The notes: generated by a model not told the origin, from the sequence alone. 64,000 bases of DNA from JBPOFM01 sp051252455 (GCA_051252455.1 JBPOFM010000008.1:124001-188000), one strand, 5' to 3'. Shown: positions 51,180 through 61,003, numbered from the stretch's first letter. A program made the numbers and translations.

Positions 51180-51641
51180 ATGATTACACGAATACTTATG
51201 GTATGCTTGGGAAACATCTGTCGTTCGCCATTGGCACACGGTATTTTGCAATCAAAACTTCCAGCAGACAAGTATCAAATTGATTCTGCTGGCACCGGAA
51301 ACTATCATATTGGATCACCTCCAGATGCGCGTTCCATTAAGGTTGCAAATCAATATGGTATAGATATTTCCAATCAAACATGCAGACAGTTTCAGCGTTC
51401 GGATTTTGATCTGTATGATTTGATCTACGTGATGGATGAATCCAATTTTAGTAATGTTGTAAAGTTGGCAAGAGATGCTCACGACATTGCCAAAGTGAAA
51501 CTCATTCTTGATTCCGATCAAACAATTTCAAAAGAAGTTCCTGACCCATATCATGGCAATCCTACTGATTTTGAGAATGTCTTCCATTTACTGAATGATG
51601 CGTGTGATACAATCGCTTTAAGACTTCAAAATAGAAACTAG
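51180..51641 (+). CDS. Low-molecular-weight protein tyrosine phosphatase
   Basis: The 153-residue enzyme has the CX5R active site near the N-terminus (VCLGNICRS, Cys9 and Arg15) and the general acid Asp in VPDPYHG. It dephosphorylates phosphotyrosine or arginine-phosphate residues on proteins. It follows dnaA by 5 nt, an arrangement frequently seen in Flavobacteria, and is likely cotranscribed with it. Confidence 0.95.
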   Translation: MITRILMVCLGNICRSPLAHGILQSKLPADKYQIDSAGTGNYHIGSPPDARSIKVANQYGIDISNQTCRQFQRSDFDLYDLIYVMDESNFSNVVKLARDAHDIAKVKLILDSDQTISKEVPDPYHGNPTDFENVFHLLNDACDTIALRLQNRN

Positions 51642-51709
51642 GAAAATTCTGTCTTAACTATTTCTTTTTTTTGTAAATTTCGCATTATAATTCCCTAAAG
51701 ATTAGTAAA

Positions 51710-53107
51710 ATGAGAAAATTCACCTTAATTATCATGTGCTTTATATGTGTTGTTTCATTTGCACAACAAGTGGATATACAAAGCTTTGCAACAGGTTTTA
51801 ATAACCCCGTGAATATTGCAAACGCTGGTGACTCAAGGCTCTTTATTGTGGAGCAGGCAGGAAGAATAAAAATACTCAATTCCGACGGTACAGTAAATAG
51901 TGAGTTATTTTTGGATATCGTTAGCGATGTTACCAGTGGAGGAGAACGTGGTCTACTGGGCCTAGCATTTCACCCAAATTATGACACCAATGGTTATTTT
52001 TACGTTTATTATTCAAGTGAAACTAATTCGGTGATTTCAAGATTTTCGCGAAGTAGTACCAACCCAGATGTCGCCGATCAAACTTCTGAATTGCAATTAC
52101 TCACATTTTCTCAGCCGTTTAACAATCATAATGGAGGTGACATGGCATTTGGATCTGATGGTTATTTGTATATAGCGTCAGGTGATGGAGGTTCAGCTAA
52201 CGACCCTCAAAATAATGCACAATCGTTAAACACCTTGTTGGGTAAACTGTTACGCATCGATGTTGATGGTACAAGCAATGGTAATTACGGGATTCCTGCA
52301 GACAATCCTTATGCAGAAAGTGCAACAAACATGGAGGAAATTTGGGCTTACGGTCTACGAAATCCTTGGAAATTTTCATTTGACAAAGACACTGGTGATC
52401 TATGGATTGGTGATGTAGGGCAAAACGTTAGGGAGGAAATCAATATGGTATCATCAACGGCCGCTGGTTTGAATTATGGTTGGAAATGTTTTGAAGGCAA
52501 TGCCTCTTACATCACCACTGATGGATGTCCACCCACAGATACTTTGACCTTTCCAATAGCGCAATATACTCATAATGGGAGTGGCGAATTTAAGTGTTCA
52601 ATTACAGGTGGTTATCGCTATAGAGGCACAGATTTTTCTAATTTTTCGGGGATTTATTTCTTTGCAGACTACTGTAGTAATGAGATTGGTATGTTGTCAC
52701 AGTCGGGTGATTCTTGGGATATGTCCTTCTCACAAGTCTACGGCGGTAATGGTTGGACAACATTTGGAGAAGATTTTAACGGCGAGCTTTACATTGCAGG
52801 AATCAATTCTGGAATTGTCTATAAGCTGGTAGATCCCACTTTGACAGTGGCTGAAATGGAAAATTCTGCCATCAAGCTATTTCCGAATCCTGCTCATGAT
52901 GCCATAACTTTGGATCTTTCTGATTCGAGCATGGTAATTGAATATGTTGCCATTTACAATATTCAAGGAAAAATTTTAATTTCTCATTCTGATTTGGGAC
53001 ATGGATCACTTACTATTTCTACCAAGGATTTGGAAATGGGTGTTTATTTCGTTGAAATAACCAATAGCCATAATCAGCGTACAATTAAAAAGTTGATCAA
53101 AAATTAA
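51710..53107 (+). CDS. PQQ-type soluble sugar dehydrogenase with T9SS sorting domain
   Basis: A signal peptide (to about residue 18, VVSFAQ) leads into an aldose-sugar-dehydrogenase-type six-bladed propeller: RLFIVEQAGRIKIL, GGERGLLGLAFHPNY, NHNGGDMAFGSDGYLYIASGDGG, LLGKLLRIDVDG, WAYGLRNPWKFSFD. Family members bind PQQ and calcium. The C-terminal 80 residues are a T9SS domain (LFPNPAHDAITLDL, IYNIQGKILI). This is a second PQQ-family dehydrogenase in the window but one exported across the outer membrane, unlike the lipoprotein at 4.1-5.4 kb. The rsmI-like gene overlaps its last base. Confidence 0.9.
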   Translation: MRKFTLIIMCFICVVSFAQQVDIQSFATGFNNPVNIANAGDSRLFIVEQAGRIKILNSDGTVNSELFLDIVSDVTSGGERGLLGLAFHPNYDTNGYFYVYYSSETNSVISRFSRSSTNPDVADQTSELQLLTFSQPFNNHNGGDMAFGSDGYLYIASGDGGSANDPQNNAQSLNTLLGKLLRIDVDGTSNGNYGIPADNPYAESATNMEEIWAYGLRNPWKFSFDKDTGDLWIGDVGQNVREEINMVSSTAAGLNYGWKCFEGNASYITTDGCPPTDTLTFPIAQYTHNGSGEFKCSITGGYRYRGTDFSNFSGIYFFADYCSNEIGMLSQSGDSWDMSFSQVYGGNGWTTFGEDFNGELYIAGINSGIVYKLVDPTLTVAEMENSAIKLFPNPAHDAITLDLSDSSMVIEYVAIYNIQGKILISHSDLGHGSLTISTKDLEMGVYFVEITNSHNQRTIKKLIKN

Positions 53108-53823
53108 TGGAACATTCAATTGGTAAATTATATTTAATACCGACAGGTTTAGGCGACAATCCGCCCTTGGAAATCTTACCCATTTCAATTAAAAAGGTGA
53201 TTGAATCGATTGATGACTATATCGTTGAAAACGAAAAAACAGCACGGCGATTTATAAAATCAATTCATCAAAAAAAATCGCAACCAAGCTTAAATTTCCA
53301 TATATTAAACAAATACACACAAGAAGAAGAGCTAGCTTATTTCTTGGATGCCTGCAAAGCGGGAAAATCTATGGGGTTACTTTCTGAGGCTGGTTGTCCT
53401 GCCATAGCTGATCCTGGTGCAGAAATTGTAAAATTAGCACACCAAAAAAATATACAAGTAGTTCCATTAGTTGGCCCTTCGAGCATCGTGTTGGCATTAA
53501 TGGGTTCTGGAATGAACGGCCAAAGTTTTACTTTCAATGGCTATTTACCTATTGATAAAAATGAACGCAAAACAGAACTAAAACGTTTAGAAAGGGTGTC
53601 ATTTGAGCAAAACCAATCGCAGCTATTTATTGAAACACCTTATAGAAACAATAAAATGCTTGAAGATTTAATCAGCAGCTTACATCCTCAAACAAGAATC
53701 TGTGTAGCCTGTGATTTAACGCTCTCCACAGAATTCATTAAAACCATGACAGCTCAAGACTGGAAATTCGTGAATGTTGATTTGCACAAACGACCTGCCA
53801 TCTTTATAATTCACAAGGATTGA
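53107..53823 (+). CDS. RsmI-like SAM-dependent methyltransferase (tetrapyrrole methylase family)
   Basis: The 238-residue protein begins GKLYLIPTGLGDNP and has the class III methyltransferase marks LLSEAGCPAIADPGAEIV, VVPLVGPSSIVLALMGSGMNGQ and LFIETPYRNNKMLEDL. It resembles RsmI (2'-O-methylation of C1402 in 16S rRNA) but is a shorter Bacteroidota variant, so its rRNA position is uncertain. It overlaps the end of the preceding gene by one base and is convergent with the lysozyme-like gene. Confidence 0.88.
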   Translation: MEHSIGKLYLIPTGLGDNPPLEILPISIKKVIESIDDYIVENEKTARRFIKSIHQKKSQPSLNFHILNKYTQEEELAYFLDACKAGKSMGLLSEAGCPAIADPGAEIVKLAHQKNIQVVPLVGPSSIVLALMGSGMNGQSFTFNGYLPIDKNERKTELKRLERVSFEQNQSQLFIETPYRNNKMLEDLISSLHPQTRICVACDLTLSTEFIKTMTAQDWKFVNVDLHKRPAIFIIHKD

Positions 53824-54492
53824 TTATAATATAACCTTCGCTCTTTTGTCAGGAATAATTGAAGAGGTATCATAACCAGAAAACTTCTTCATATAAGATT
53901 TTATAGAAGATCCAAAAGCATCTGAAAAGGTATCATTCCCAAAACTTCTTAAAAACTTCTTTACACTTCCAGGTCCAGCAAGATGTGCAGCCGCTAATAT
54001 TCCAGATTCAGTAATAGCAACACCACTGATCGTCTTACCTTCAAAACGAGTAATATCTTTACGTAAAACATATTTGTTGCGTTGTGCATTAGCCATAAAT
54101 GCTTTTTCTTGAAGTTCAGGAGTATATAAAAATTGCTCTACATTATAGATACCGATTAATTTTAATGTTTCCAATCCAAATTGGTATTTACCCATATAAC
54201 CAAAATCATTCACTATTCTATAATTACCTCTAGATTCTTTAAACGCAACTGCTTCTTTAAAACCTAAATATGCTTTACCTAATTGTGGGGAAGCAGTAGG
54301 AAATAATTCAGGTTCATCTACAGGAAACGTTTTAGTAAGCATTGCAATGTCATTGTGAACTGTATAATTTAACTCTAAACCTTCCGTGGAAAAATTGGTC
54401 ATATCCACAGTTTTTTCTGGGAATAACGCAAAAACAATAACGGTCATCATTGTGATAACAATTACGAATTTTTTAGTCCATATATTTCTCAT
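53824..54492 (-). CDS. Lysozyme/transglycosylase-like exported protein
   Basis: The ATG at 54492 (MRNIWTKKFVIVITMMTVIV) gives an N-terminal membrane or signal segment and lies downstream of a TTG-N21-TATCTTTG promoter; a longer frame starting at 54552 begins inside that promoter. The central text FKEAVAFKESRGNYRIVNDFGYMGKYQFG matches lysozyme-like folds, with the Glu of KESRGNY as candidate catalytic residue. It is 222 residues and probably acts on peptidoglycan in the periplasm. Confidence 0.75.
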   Translation of the reverse strand: MRNIWTKKFVIVITMMTVIVFALFPEKTVDMTNFSTEGLELNYTVHNDIAMLTKTFPVDEPELFPTASPQLGKAYLGFKEAVAFKESRGNYRIVNDFGYMGKYQFGLETLKLIGIYNVEQFLYTPELQEKAFMANAQRNKYVLRKDITRFEGKTISGVAITESGILAAAHLAGPGSVKKFLRSFGNDTFSDAFGSSIKSYMKKFSGYDTSSIIPDKRAKVIL

Positions 54493-54549
54493 AATAACTA
54501 ATTTAGTAGAACAAATTGACTCTTTTTTTTGCTCTAAATTTTCAGCATG

Positions 54550-54581
54550 CAAAGATACATATTTTATTTACTTACTGACAA
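54550..54581 (-). promoter_or_regulatory. Promoter of the lysozyme-like gene (-33 and -7)
   Basis: Leftward TTG (54579-54581), a 21-nt spacer, and TATCTTTG (54550-54557) form a full Bacteroidota promoter with a 57-nt leader. Confidence 0.55.
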
Positions 54582-54599
54582 CTAGACTGTTAATGTATG

Positions 54600-55511
54600 T
54601 TAAAAGTAGATGAAATGCCCCTTTACACCATTTTTACCGTCCAACTCCAAGGTCGGAAATGGAACCTTAATTACGTTTAAAACGTCAAATACCGATTTCA
54701 AAGTGTGGGAATTCGTTTTTATTTTTGTCAAATCTACATCCAAACTCAAATAAAATTGACGACGTCGTTGTGAACTTATTATCAGGTTATTAACAGCCTC
54801 ACTTCTTCCGGTTAGCATGCCCTCTGCTCCATACCCAACTGCCACATTCAACCATTTTGGTATTTTACTATCTTTGAAAAAAGAATGGACATTAGCGCTT
54901 AACCAATAGGTTTGACCGTTATAATCTTTTAATACCTCTTCTAGAAATCCGTTGCCCAATTTATCAGGACGTTGTGTCGCAAATGCTGTTTGATGAAATG
55001 AATATTTAAGAGCTATTCGCTGTTCTTCCCAAAGTAATTCTTGTCCTATATATAAACCAGTACCAGAAGCATTCGCAATCATATCGCCCCAAGAAAAGCC
55101 CCATTCTTCACTAAAACCATCAAAAACCTCGACTACAGTTAAAAAGGCAAAACCTAATGAAGCACCATAAATCAATTGGTTTTTTTCGCTCTCGCCACTC
55201 CATTCCAAGACATTGGAACCTATTTTCCCCATTTGATAAGCTGTAAATACGTGTCCCAACTTATCCATTTGGTACCATTCATCATTATCATTTATCGTAT
55301 GAAATTTTGATTGTTGATAATCTGAATACCATAATTGATTCAGTCCGACTAATGACACAGTGGCCAAGGACGCTTCAGTAATATAGACAGCGTTCCGTCT
55401 AGGAATATTTAAAGTGTCACTAGGTGTTAGGAAAGATTCAATATTAGACTGCGATAATGCAGGGAATGTTATCAGAAAAACAAGAAATGTATATTTTATG
55501 TGAAGTCTCAA
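54600..55511 (-). CDS. DUF2279 family protein
   Basis: TTG at 55511, two bases after the mltG stop, opens a protein with a signal peptide (LRLHIKYTFLVFLITFPALSQ). A longer ATG frame from 55544 would put 11 extra polar residues before it. The body has the DUF2279 landmarks DKLGHVFTAYQMGKIGSNVLEW, GASLGFAFLTVVEVFDGFSEEWGFSWGDMIANASG and WLNVAVGYGAEGM. The role is unknown; family members appear to be membrane-associated. It is the last gene of the dapF-GNAT-mltG-DUF2279 operon. Confidence 0.85.
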   Translation of the reverse strand: MRLHIKYTFLVFLITFPALSQSNIESFLTPSDTLNIPRRNAVYITEASLATVSLVGLNQLWYSDYQQSKFHTINDNDEWYQMDKLGHVFTAYQMGKIGSNVLEWSGESEKNQLIYGASLGFAFLTVVEVFDGFSEEWGFSWGDMIANASGTGLYIGQELLWEEQRIALKYSFHQTAFATQRPDKLGNGFLEEVLKDYNGQTYWLSANVHSFFKDSKIPKWLNVAVGYGAEGMLTGRSEAVNNLIISSQRRRQFYLSLDVDLTKIKTNSHTLKSVFDVLNVIKVPFPTLELDGKNGVKGHFIYF

Positions 55512-55513
55512 AA

Positions 55514-56557
55514 TTAACGATTGACACCTTGCTGGTTGATCCATCGCACATATTCCTGTCTGTTGACATTATGTTGCGACAAGGTTCTTGCGAATTTATG
55601 ATATCCAAAATTTGTAACGTCAGCCACAAAGTAATAGTAGTCATGACTTTCTGGATTTAACACTGCGTCAATCGCTGAAATATCTGGCATGGCAATCAAT
55701 CCGGGAGGCAATCCTCCATATTTGTAGGTGTTATAGGGCGAATCTAGCTCCAAATCCTTATACAAAACACGCTTAATGATTTGATCAAAATTATTGCTGC
55801 TTTTTTTAATTGCGTAGATGACAGTTGGATCTGCTTGAAGCGGCATCCTTATTTTCAATCGGTTTAAATAAACACCAGCAACACGAGGTCGTTCGTCTGC
55901 CTTCGCCGTTTCTTTTTGGACGATGGAAGCCAAAGTCATGACTTCCTCTGGTGTAAGATTTTGAGCTTTGGCCTTATTAAGTCTTGCTTCTGACCAAAAA
56001 CGATTAAATTCCTTCAACATTCGATCTCTAAATTGCTCAGCAGACGTATTCCAGAAGAATTCATAACTATTAGGAATGTACATTCCTAAAGACGTGGCGA
56101 TTGAGAAATCATTCTGCTTTAAAAATTCAGGATCATTCATCACATTCACTAATGAAATACTATCGGCTTCAATTTGAGACGAAATTCGTCCTGCGAGGTT
56201 TTCAATTGTTTCTTGATTATTGAAAGACAATTGTAATGGTACATTATTAATACGAATAGAATTGATAATATCATTATTATTCATGTGCTTCTTGATAATA
56301 TACCTGCCAGCCTTGATATTATTTGTGTAATCTTTCTGCTCGGCAAGCATGTCAAAACTTTCAATATCTTTTAATAAAGGTTCCAGTTGCGCTCTTACAT
56401 CGGAATAAGTCGCATTTGTAGGAATCAATATATACGCTTCATCATTATTGAAAGCTGTATTGGAATTAAACATGATTGAATAAATATTGTACGCCACAAC
56501 TCCGGCAACAACCAATCCAATTAGTACAATGGCAATAAGAATTTTTTTGATATACAT
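55514..56557 (-). CDS. mltG: Endolytic peptidoglycan transglycosylase MltG (YceG-like)
   Basis: The 347-residue protein has a single N-terminal membrane anchor (about 7-28, ILIAIVLIGLVVAGVVAYNIY), a LysM-like subdomain, and the YceG catalytic region: MTLASIVQKETAKADERPRVAGVYLNRL, with the conserved Glu in KETAKADE, then MPLQADPTVIYAI and PYNTYKYGGLPPGLIAMP. MltG cleaves nascent glycan strands at the membrane and may set their length. It directly follows the GNAT gene. Confidence 0.95.
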   Translation of the reverse strand: MYIKKILIAIVLIGLVVAGVVAYNIYSIMFNSNTAFNNDEAYILIPTNATYSDVRAQLEPLLKDIESFDMLAEQKDYTNNIKAGRYIIKKHMNNNDIINSIRINNVPLQLSFNNQETIENLAGRISSQIEADSISLVNVMNDPEFLKQNDFSIATSLGMYIPNSYEFFWNTSAEQFRDRMLKEFNRFWSEARLNKAKAQNLTPEEVMTLASIVQKETAKADERPRVAGVYLNRLKIRMPLQADPTVIYAIKKSSNNFDQIIKRVLYKDLELDSPYNTYKYGGLPPGLIAMPDISAIDAVLNPESHDYYYFVADVTNFGYHKFARTLSQHNVNRQEYVRWINQQGVNR

Positions 56558-57082
56558 TTAATGATTGATAAGTTGATAAAAATATTCGTTTTGGTAACTA
56601 CCGTGGATATAATTCCAATCCTTTTTTAATCCAGCTCTTTCAAAACCTTGATTAGCGAATAACGATAGACTGGCTGTATTATTTTCGGTGATGTTACAAT
56701 ATAATTGATGAAGGTTTAGATGTTTGAAACTATACTGAATCAGCAATTGTAAAGCCTCCTTCCCTATTCCTTGACGTCTGTTTGAAGATTCTTTAACTAA
56801 AATCCCAATACCAGCACGACTATTTTTGAAGTCAAAATCAAACAAGTCAATCATGCCCAGGGCTTCGTCATCATAATTAGAAATCACCAAGCGTAATTGT
56901 TTGGCTTCGTAAATATCTTTATGCGAATTTTTTAAATATTGTTTTAAAATAAAACGCGAAAAAGGAGTCTGTGTATTACTTATCTCCCAGAAAGTTTCAT
57001 CATTTTCAATGGTATGAATAAAATCTAGGTCTTCTGGTTCCAAAGCACGCAAATAGATATGTTTTCCTTTTAGAACAATCAT
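56558..57082 (-). CDS. GNAT family N-acetyltransferase (RimJ-like)
   Basis: The 174-residue protein begins MIVLKGKHIYLRALEPEDLDFIHTIEND, as in RimJ/RimL and polyamine acetyltransferases. The acetyl-CoA loop is ESSNRRQGIGKEAL, followed by LYCNITENNTASLSLFANQGFERAG. Substrate is not known. It overlaps dapF by 4 nt and abuts mltG, so all are cotranscribed. Confidence 0.9.
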   Translation of the reverse strand: MIVLKGKHIYLRALEPEDLDFIHTIENDETFWEISNTQTPFSRFILKQYLKNSHKDIYEAKQLRLVISNYDDEALGMIDLFDFDFKNSRAGIGILVKESSNRRQGIGKEALQLLIQYSFKHLNLHQLYCNITENNTASLSLFANQGFERAGLKKDWNYIHGSYQNEYFYQLINH

Positions 57083-57852
57083 ATCTGTCCTTTAAAAACT
57101 TGTTTAGCCGGTCCAATGAGCCAAATGTCTTTATAACTTTCGCCGGTTTTTATAAATGCAACTTGCAATTGTCCGCCCTGCGTATGCAAGGTGATTAGGT
57201 TTTTTTCTGTTTCACCTATATAATTCATAGCAAGTGCCACCGCAGTAACACCTGTTCCACAAGACAATGTTTCATCTTCCACACCACGCTCATAAGTCCG
57301 GACGAAAAAAGATTCTTCTGTGAGTTTCTTTACGAAATTCACATTGCTTCCTTCTGTAAAATAAGGCTTGCCATATCGAATTCGGCTTCCAGCAGTTTTA
57401 ATATCCAAAAGCTCCAAATCAGAATCCAACTGCACATGATGAGGAGATCCTGTATTTAAAAACACATGTGAATCATGATTCTCAACCGTATTGACATCTT
57501 GCATCTGAAGTTTTACCAAATCATTTTCTATGATTGCGTGATGCACGCCATCGATGGCTTCAAAAGTCGCTTTATGTTCAATAATACCTAAATAATTGGC
57601 GAAAGCAGTAATACATCTACCTCCATTACCACACATAGTACTTTGGTTTCCATCGGCATTATAATAAACCATCTTAAAATCTGCCTTTGGATGGTTTTCC
57701 AATAGAATTAATCCATCAGCTCCAATGCCAAAACGTCTATCACACAAACGGGCAACCAACTTGGTGTTTGATTTATCAAAAACCTCCTGACGATTGTCAA
57801 TCATCACAAAGTCATTTCCTGTTCCTTGGTATTTAAAAAAATTGATCTTCAT
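57079..57852 (-). CDS. dapF: Diaminopimelate epimerase
   Basis: The start at 57852 (MKINFFKYQGTGNDFVMIDNR) is preferred because a -7 box (57862-57869) overlaps the alternative ATG at 57864. This 257-residue enzyme converts LL- to meso-diaminopimelate for peptidoglycan and lysine. Both active-site cysteines are present: MCGNGGRCITAFA and LSCGTGVTAVALA. Co-transcription with mltG makes a cell-wall-themed operon. Confidence 0.96.
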   Translation of the reverse strand: MKINFFKYQGTGNDFVMIDNRQEVFDKSNTKLVARLCDRRFGIGADGLILLENHPKADFKMVYYNADGNQSTMCGNGGRCITAFANYLGIIEHKATFEAIDGVHHAIIENDLVKLQMQDVNTVENHDSHVFLNTGSPHHVQLDSDLELLDIKTAGSRIRYGKPYFTEGSNVNFVKKLTEESFFVRTYERGVEDETLSCGTGVTAVALAMNYIGETEKNLITLHTQGGQLQVAFIKTGESYKDIWLIGPAKQVFKGQI

Positions 57853-57861
57853 ATATGACGG

Positions 57862-57869
57862 CAAATATA
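57862..57869 (-). promoter_or_regulatory. -7 promoter element of the dapF operon
   Basis: Leftward TATATTTG, with a 9-nt leader to the ATG at 57852. Confidence 0.55.
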
Positions 57870-58004
57870 AGAATTATGAATTGCTTTTTGGCTTGTTAAA
57901 TGACCGTTAAAGTAGTCGTTAAAAATCGTTAAACCTGAAATACTGGTTCAATAAATATTTAAATTTAATCGTTAATATAATATCTAATAACAAATAAATA
58001 TAAT

Positions 58005-59411
58005 ATGAAAAAGATTTTAACCTTACTATTCGTATCTATGATAGGTGGAATCATGACGTTATCCGCCTACAAAATTTTTGTCGAAAAGGACACCAAATTT
58101 TTCGTTTCGTCCAATGAATCGAAACCGTCTTTTATAACGACCAGTAATACCGCTTCTAATTTACTTTATAACAATGCAAATGCGCCTGATTTTACTAATG
58201 CGGCTGAAAACGCAGTGCATGCGGTAGTCCACGTGAAGAACACGACCGTCAGCCAAGGTGGTCCTGTAACCATGCAAGATTTGTTCTATGGTCGTAGCCA
58301 ACCACGTACTCAAATTGGCACCGGAAGTGGTGTTATTATTTCACCAGATGGGTATATTATCACAAACAATCATGTGATCAATGGTGCGCAAGATTTGTCC
58401 ATTACTTTAAATGACAATAAAATATATACAGCCAAACTTATTGGCACGGATGAGAAAACAGATATCGCCTTGCTGAAAATAGAGGCTGACGATGATTTAC
58501 CTTATGCTACTTTTGGTGATTCAGATCAAGCTAGAGTTGGTGAATGGGTCTTGGCTGTTGGAAATCCTTTCAACTTGACTTCAACCGTTACGGCTGGAAT
58601 CATAAGCGCAAAGTCGCGTGATTTGTCTGGAATTAATTCGCAATCCTTTATTCAAACTGACGCCGCAGTTAATCCTGGGAATTCAGGTGGTGCATTGGTC
58701 AATATCAATGGTGATTTGATAGGCATCAATACAGCAATTACATCTCAAACCGGTTCTTATGTTGGCTATTCGTTTGCTGTACCAAGCAATATTGCACGTA
58801 AAGTGGTGGAAGATATTATGGAATTTGGTGATGTGCAAACTGGGATTCTAGGAGTAAACATTCTCAACAAAAATTCAGAATATGCTGTTGAAAACGGATT
58901 TAATGAACTTAATGGTGTGTATGTGAGTGACATAGAAGAAGATTCTGGAGCTGAAAAAGCTGGGATTAAAGGTGGTGATATCATCAAAAAAATTGACAAT
59001 ATTAGGATCACAAAGTTCTCGGATTTAAGTGGTTATTTGAATACGAAACGACCAAACGATGTGGTGAACGTGACCATCGACAGAAATGGTACTGAAAAAG
59101 TACTGCCTGTCACCTTATCCAAAAGTGAAATTGCAACAGTAGAATATCTAGACATGCAACTAAAAAACATTCCGAAACAGACCAAAGAAAAATTTAAAAT
59201 TGACCATGGCGTTCTGGTTACTAAAAATGAGAATTACACGCTATACAAAAATTTAGGAATCAATTCAGGTTATGTCATCACGGACATTAATGATCAAAAA
59301 ATTAAAACTGTAGACGACATTGCCAAATTGCAACAAAAATATGGAGACAAAATAAATAAGATAAGTCTTATCAATACAAAAGGACAGAAAGAAAGTTTCA
59401 TCTTTAGATAA
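58005..59411 (+). CDS. Do-family periplasmic serine endopeptidase (DegP/DegQ/HtrA)
   Basis: The 468-residue protein has an N-terminal hydrophobic segment (about 4-25), a trypsin-like domain with the triad His in ITNNHVIN, Asp in KTDIALLKI and Ser in NPGNSGGALVN, and two PDZ domains (about 285-370, GVYVSDIEEDSGAEKAGIKGGD, and 385-468). It degrades or refolds misfolded envelope proteins. It is monocistronic with its own terminator. The -7 element is unclear in a very AT-rich 152-nt leader. Confidence 0.95.
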   Translation: MKKILTLLFVSMIGGIMTLSAYKIFVEKDTKFFVSSNESKPSFITTSNTASNLLYNNANAPDFTNAAENAVHAVVHVKNTTVSQGGPVTMQDLFYGRSQPRTQIGTGSGVIISPDGYIITNNHVINGAQDLSITLNDNKIYTAKLIGTDEKTDIALLKIEADDDLPYATFGDSDQARVGEWVLAVGNPFNLTSTVTAGIISAKSRDLSGINSQSFIQTDAAVNPGNSGGALVNINGDLIGINTAITSQTGSYVGYSFAVPSNIARKVVEDIMEFGDVQTGILGVNILNKNSEYAVENGFNELNGVYVSDIEEDSGAEKAGIKGGDIIKKIDNIRITKFSDLSGYLNTKRPNDVVNVTIDRNGTEKVLPVTLSKSEIATVEYLDMQLKNIPKQTKEKFKIDHGVLVTKNENYTLYKNLGINSGYVITDINDQKIKTVDDIAKLQQKYGDKINKISLINTKGQKESFIFR

Positions 59412-59437
59412 GAATTTATTAATTATGGATTCACAAG

Positions 59438-59470
59438 CCCTTCACGATCAAAAATCTTGAAGGGTTTTTA
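59438..59470 (+). terminator. Terminator of the Do-family protease gene
   Basis: CCCTTCA/TGAAGGG with inner GAT/ATC pairing and a following T-run. Confidence 0.85.
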
Positions 59471-59507
59471 TTTTTTAAAAAACGCTACGAAAACGTTTGA
59501 AATATAC

Positions 59508-59515
59508 TATTTTTG
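59508..59515 (+). promoter_or_regulatory. -7 promoter element of the long GAPDH gene
   Basis: TATTTTTG fits TAnnTTTG, 39 nt before the ATG at 59555. Confidence 0.5.
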
Positions 59516-59554
59516 CAAAAAATTTAAACAAACAACACACTAAACCTTAACATT

Positions 59555-61003
59555 ATGAGTTTGAACGGAACTTATGAAAACGAATTGGCTTTTCAAGCCG
59601 ACCGAAGACGTGCCTCAGTTGAATTTATTAAAATTGTAAGTGATCTTTGGTATGACAAATCCATCGAATTGGTCATTTTTAGAAACCAATTGATTGATAA
59701 AAATGTCAGCGATATCCTTAACTTGCATGAATATGCAGGTGAGTTTGTAGGAAAACCAATTTCGATTTTTGATTCTGTAGAAATCGCACAAGCCATTAAA
59801 CAATTGGATTTGCCGCCGGCAAAACTGGATATTGGAAAATTGACCTATGAATTTCATATGGAAGACCAAAAGTATGGAAATGCGATGGCATTTGTTTCTG
59901 ACAAACTTAAGGGAGCTAGCAAATCTAAAACGAACCAACCCAAAGATGTTGTACTTTATGGTTTTGGACGAATTGGTCGTTTGGTTGCAAGAGAATTAAT
60001 GACTAAAACTGGGAAAGGAAGTCAAATGAGATTAAGAGCGATTGTCACTCGAGGTAAGATTGACCAAACAGTTTTGCAAAAAAGAGCATCGTTATTGCGA
60101 AATGATTCAGTTCATGGCGATTTTTCAGGAACCGTCATCGCAGATTTAAAAAACAGTGCCTTAATTATCAACGGTACAACAGTAAATATAATATCGGCAA
60201 ACAACCCTGAAGATATAGACTATACAAAATACGGGATTAATGATGCTTTGGTTATTGATAATACTGGGGTTTTTAGAGATAAGGAAGCCTTAAGTAGACA
60301 TTTGACTTCTAAAGGAGTCTCTAAAGTATTATTGACCGCTCCAGGAAAAGGTGTTCCAAACATCGTTCATGGTGTCAATCATTTAGACCACAATCCAGAC
60401 AAAGTGGATATTTTTTCCGCCGCTTCTTGTACAACCAACGCTATCACGCCTATCTTAAAAGCTGTTGAAGATACTTTAGTAGTAAAACATGGTCATATCG
60501 AAACAATTCATGCTTATACAAATGATCAGAACCTTGTAGACAATTATCATGATAAATATCGTCGTGGTCGTGCCGCTGGATTGAACATGGTTATTACCGA
60601 AACTGGAGCGGGTAGCGCAGTGACAAAAGCTCTACCTTCAATGGAAGGAAAATTGACGTCAAATGCAATCCGAGTACCTGTTCCTAATGGTTCTTTGGCA
60701 ATTTTAAATTTAGAACTTGAAAAAGAAACATCCTTAGATGGGATCAATTCAATTATGAAACAATATGCATTGGAAGGTAACCTTGTTGAGCAAATCAAAT
60801 TTGAATTGAGCGACGAATTGGTCTCTAGTGATATTGTCGGTGTATCTGCTCCCGCTATCTATGATAGTAAGGCGACCATTGTAAGAGCTGACGGTAAAAA
60901 CATTCTTTTATATATTTGGTACGATAACGAGTATGGCTACAGCCACCAAGTCATTCGCTTGGCAAAATATATATCTAAAGTTAGACGTTATACTTATTAT
61001 TAG
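59555..61003 (+). CDS. Glyceraldehyde-3-phosphate dehydrogenase, long form
   Basis: At 482 residues this is about 145 longer than classical GAPDH. The dehydrogenase part begins near residue 128 (DVVLYGFGRIGRLVARELM) and contains the active-site SAASCTTNAITPILK (Cys near residue 291), HAYTNDQNLVDNYHDKYRRGRAA and WYDNEYGYSHQVIRLA. The N-terminal 125 residues are helical and of unknown function. The long type is seen in several Bacteroidota and marine Gammaproteobacteria; which direction it works in (glycolysis or gluconeogenesis) cannot be told from the sequence. Confidence 0.92.
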   Translation: MSLNGTYENELAFQADRRRASVEFIKIVSDLWYDKSIELVIFRNQLIDKNVSDILNLHEYAGEFVGKPISIFDSVEIAQAIKQLDLPPAKLDIGKLTYEFHMEDQKYGNAMAFVSDKLKGASKSKTNQPKDVVLYGFGRIGRLVARELMTKTGKGSQMRLRAIVTRGKIDQTVLQKRASLLRNDSVHGDFSGTVIADLKNSALIINGTTVNIISANNPEDIDYTKYGINDALVIDNTGVFRDKEALSRHLTSKGVSKVLLTAPGKGVPNIVHGVNHLDHNPDKVDIFSAASCTTNAITPILKAVEDTLVVKHGHIETIHAYTNDQNLVDNYHDKYRRGRAAGLNMVITETGAGSAVTKALPSMEGKLTSNAIRVPVPNGSLAILNLELEKETSLDGINSIMKQYALEGNLVEQIKFELSDELVSSDIVGVSAPAIYDSKATIVRADGKNILLYIWYDNEYGYSHQVIRLAKYISKVRRYTYY

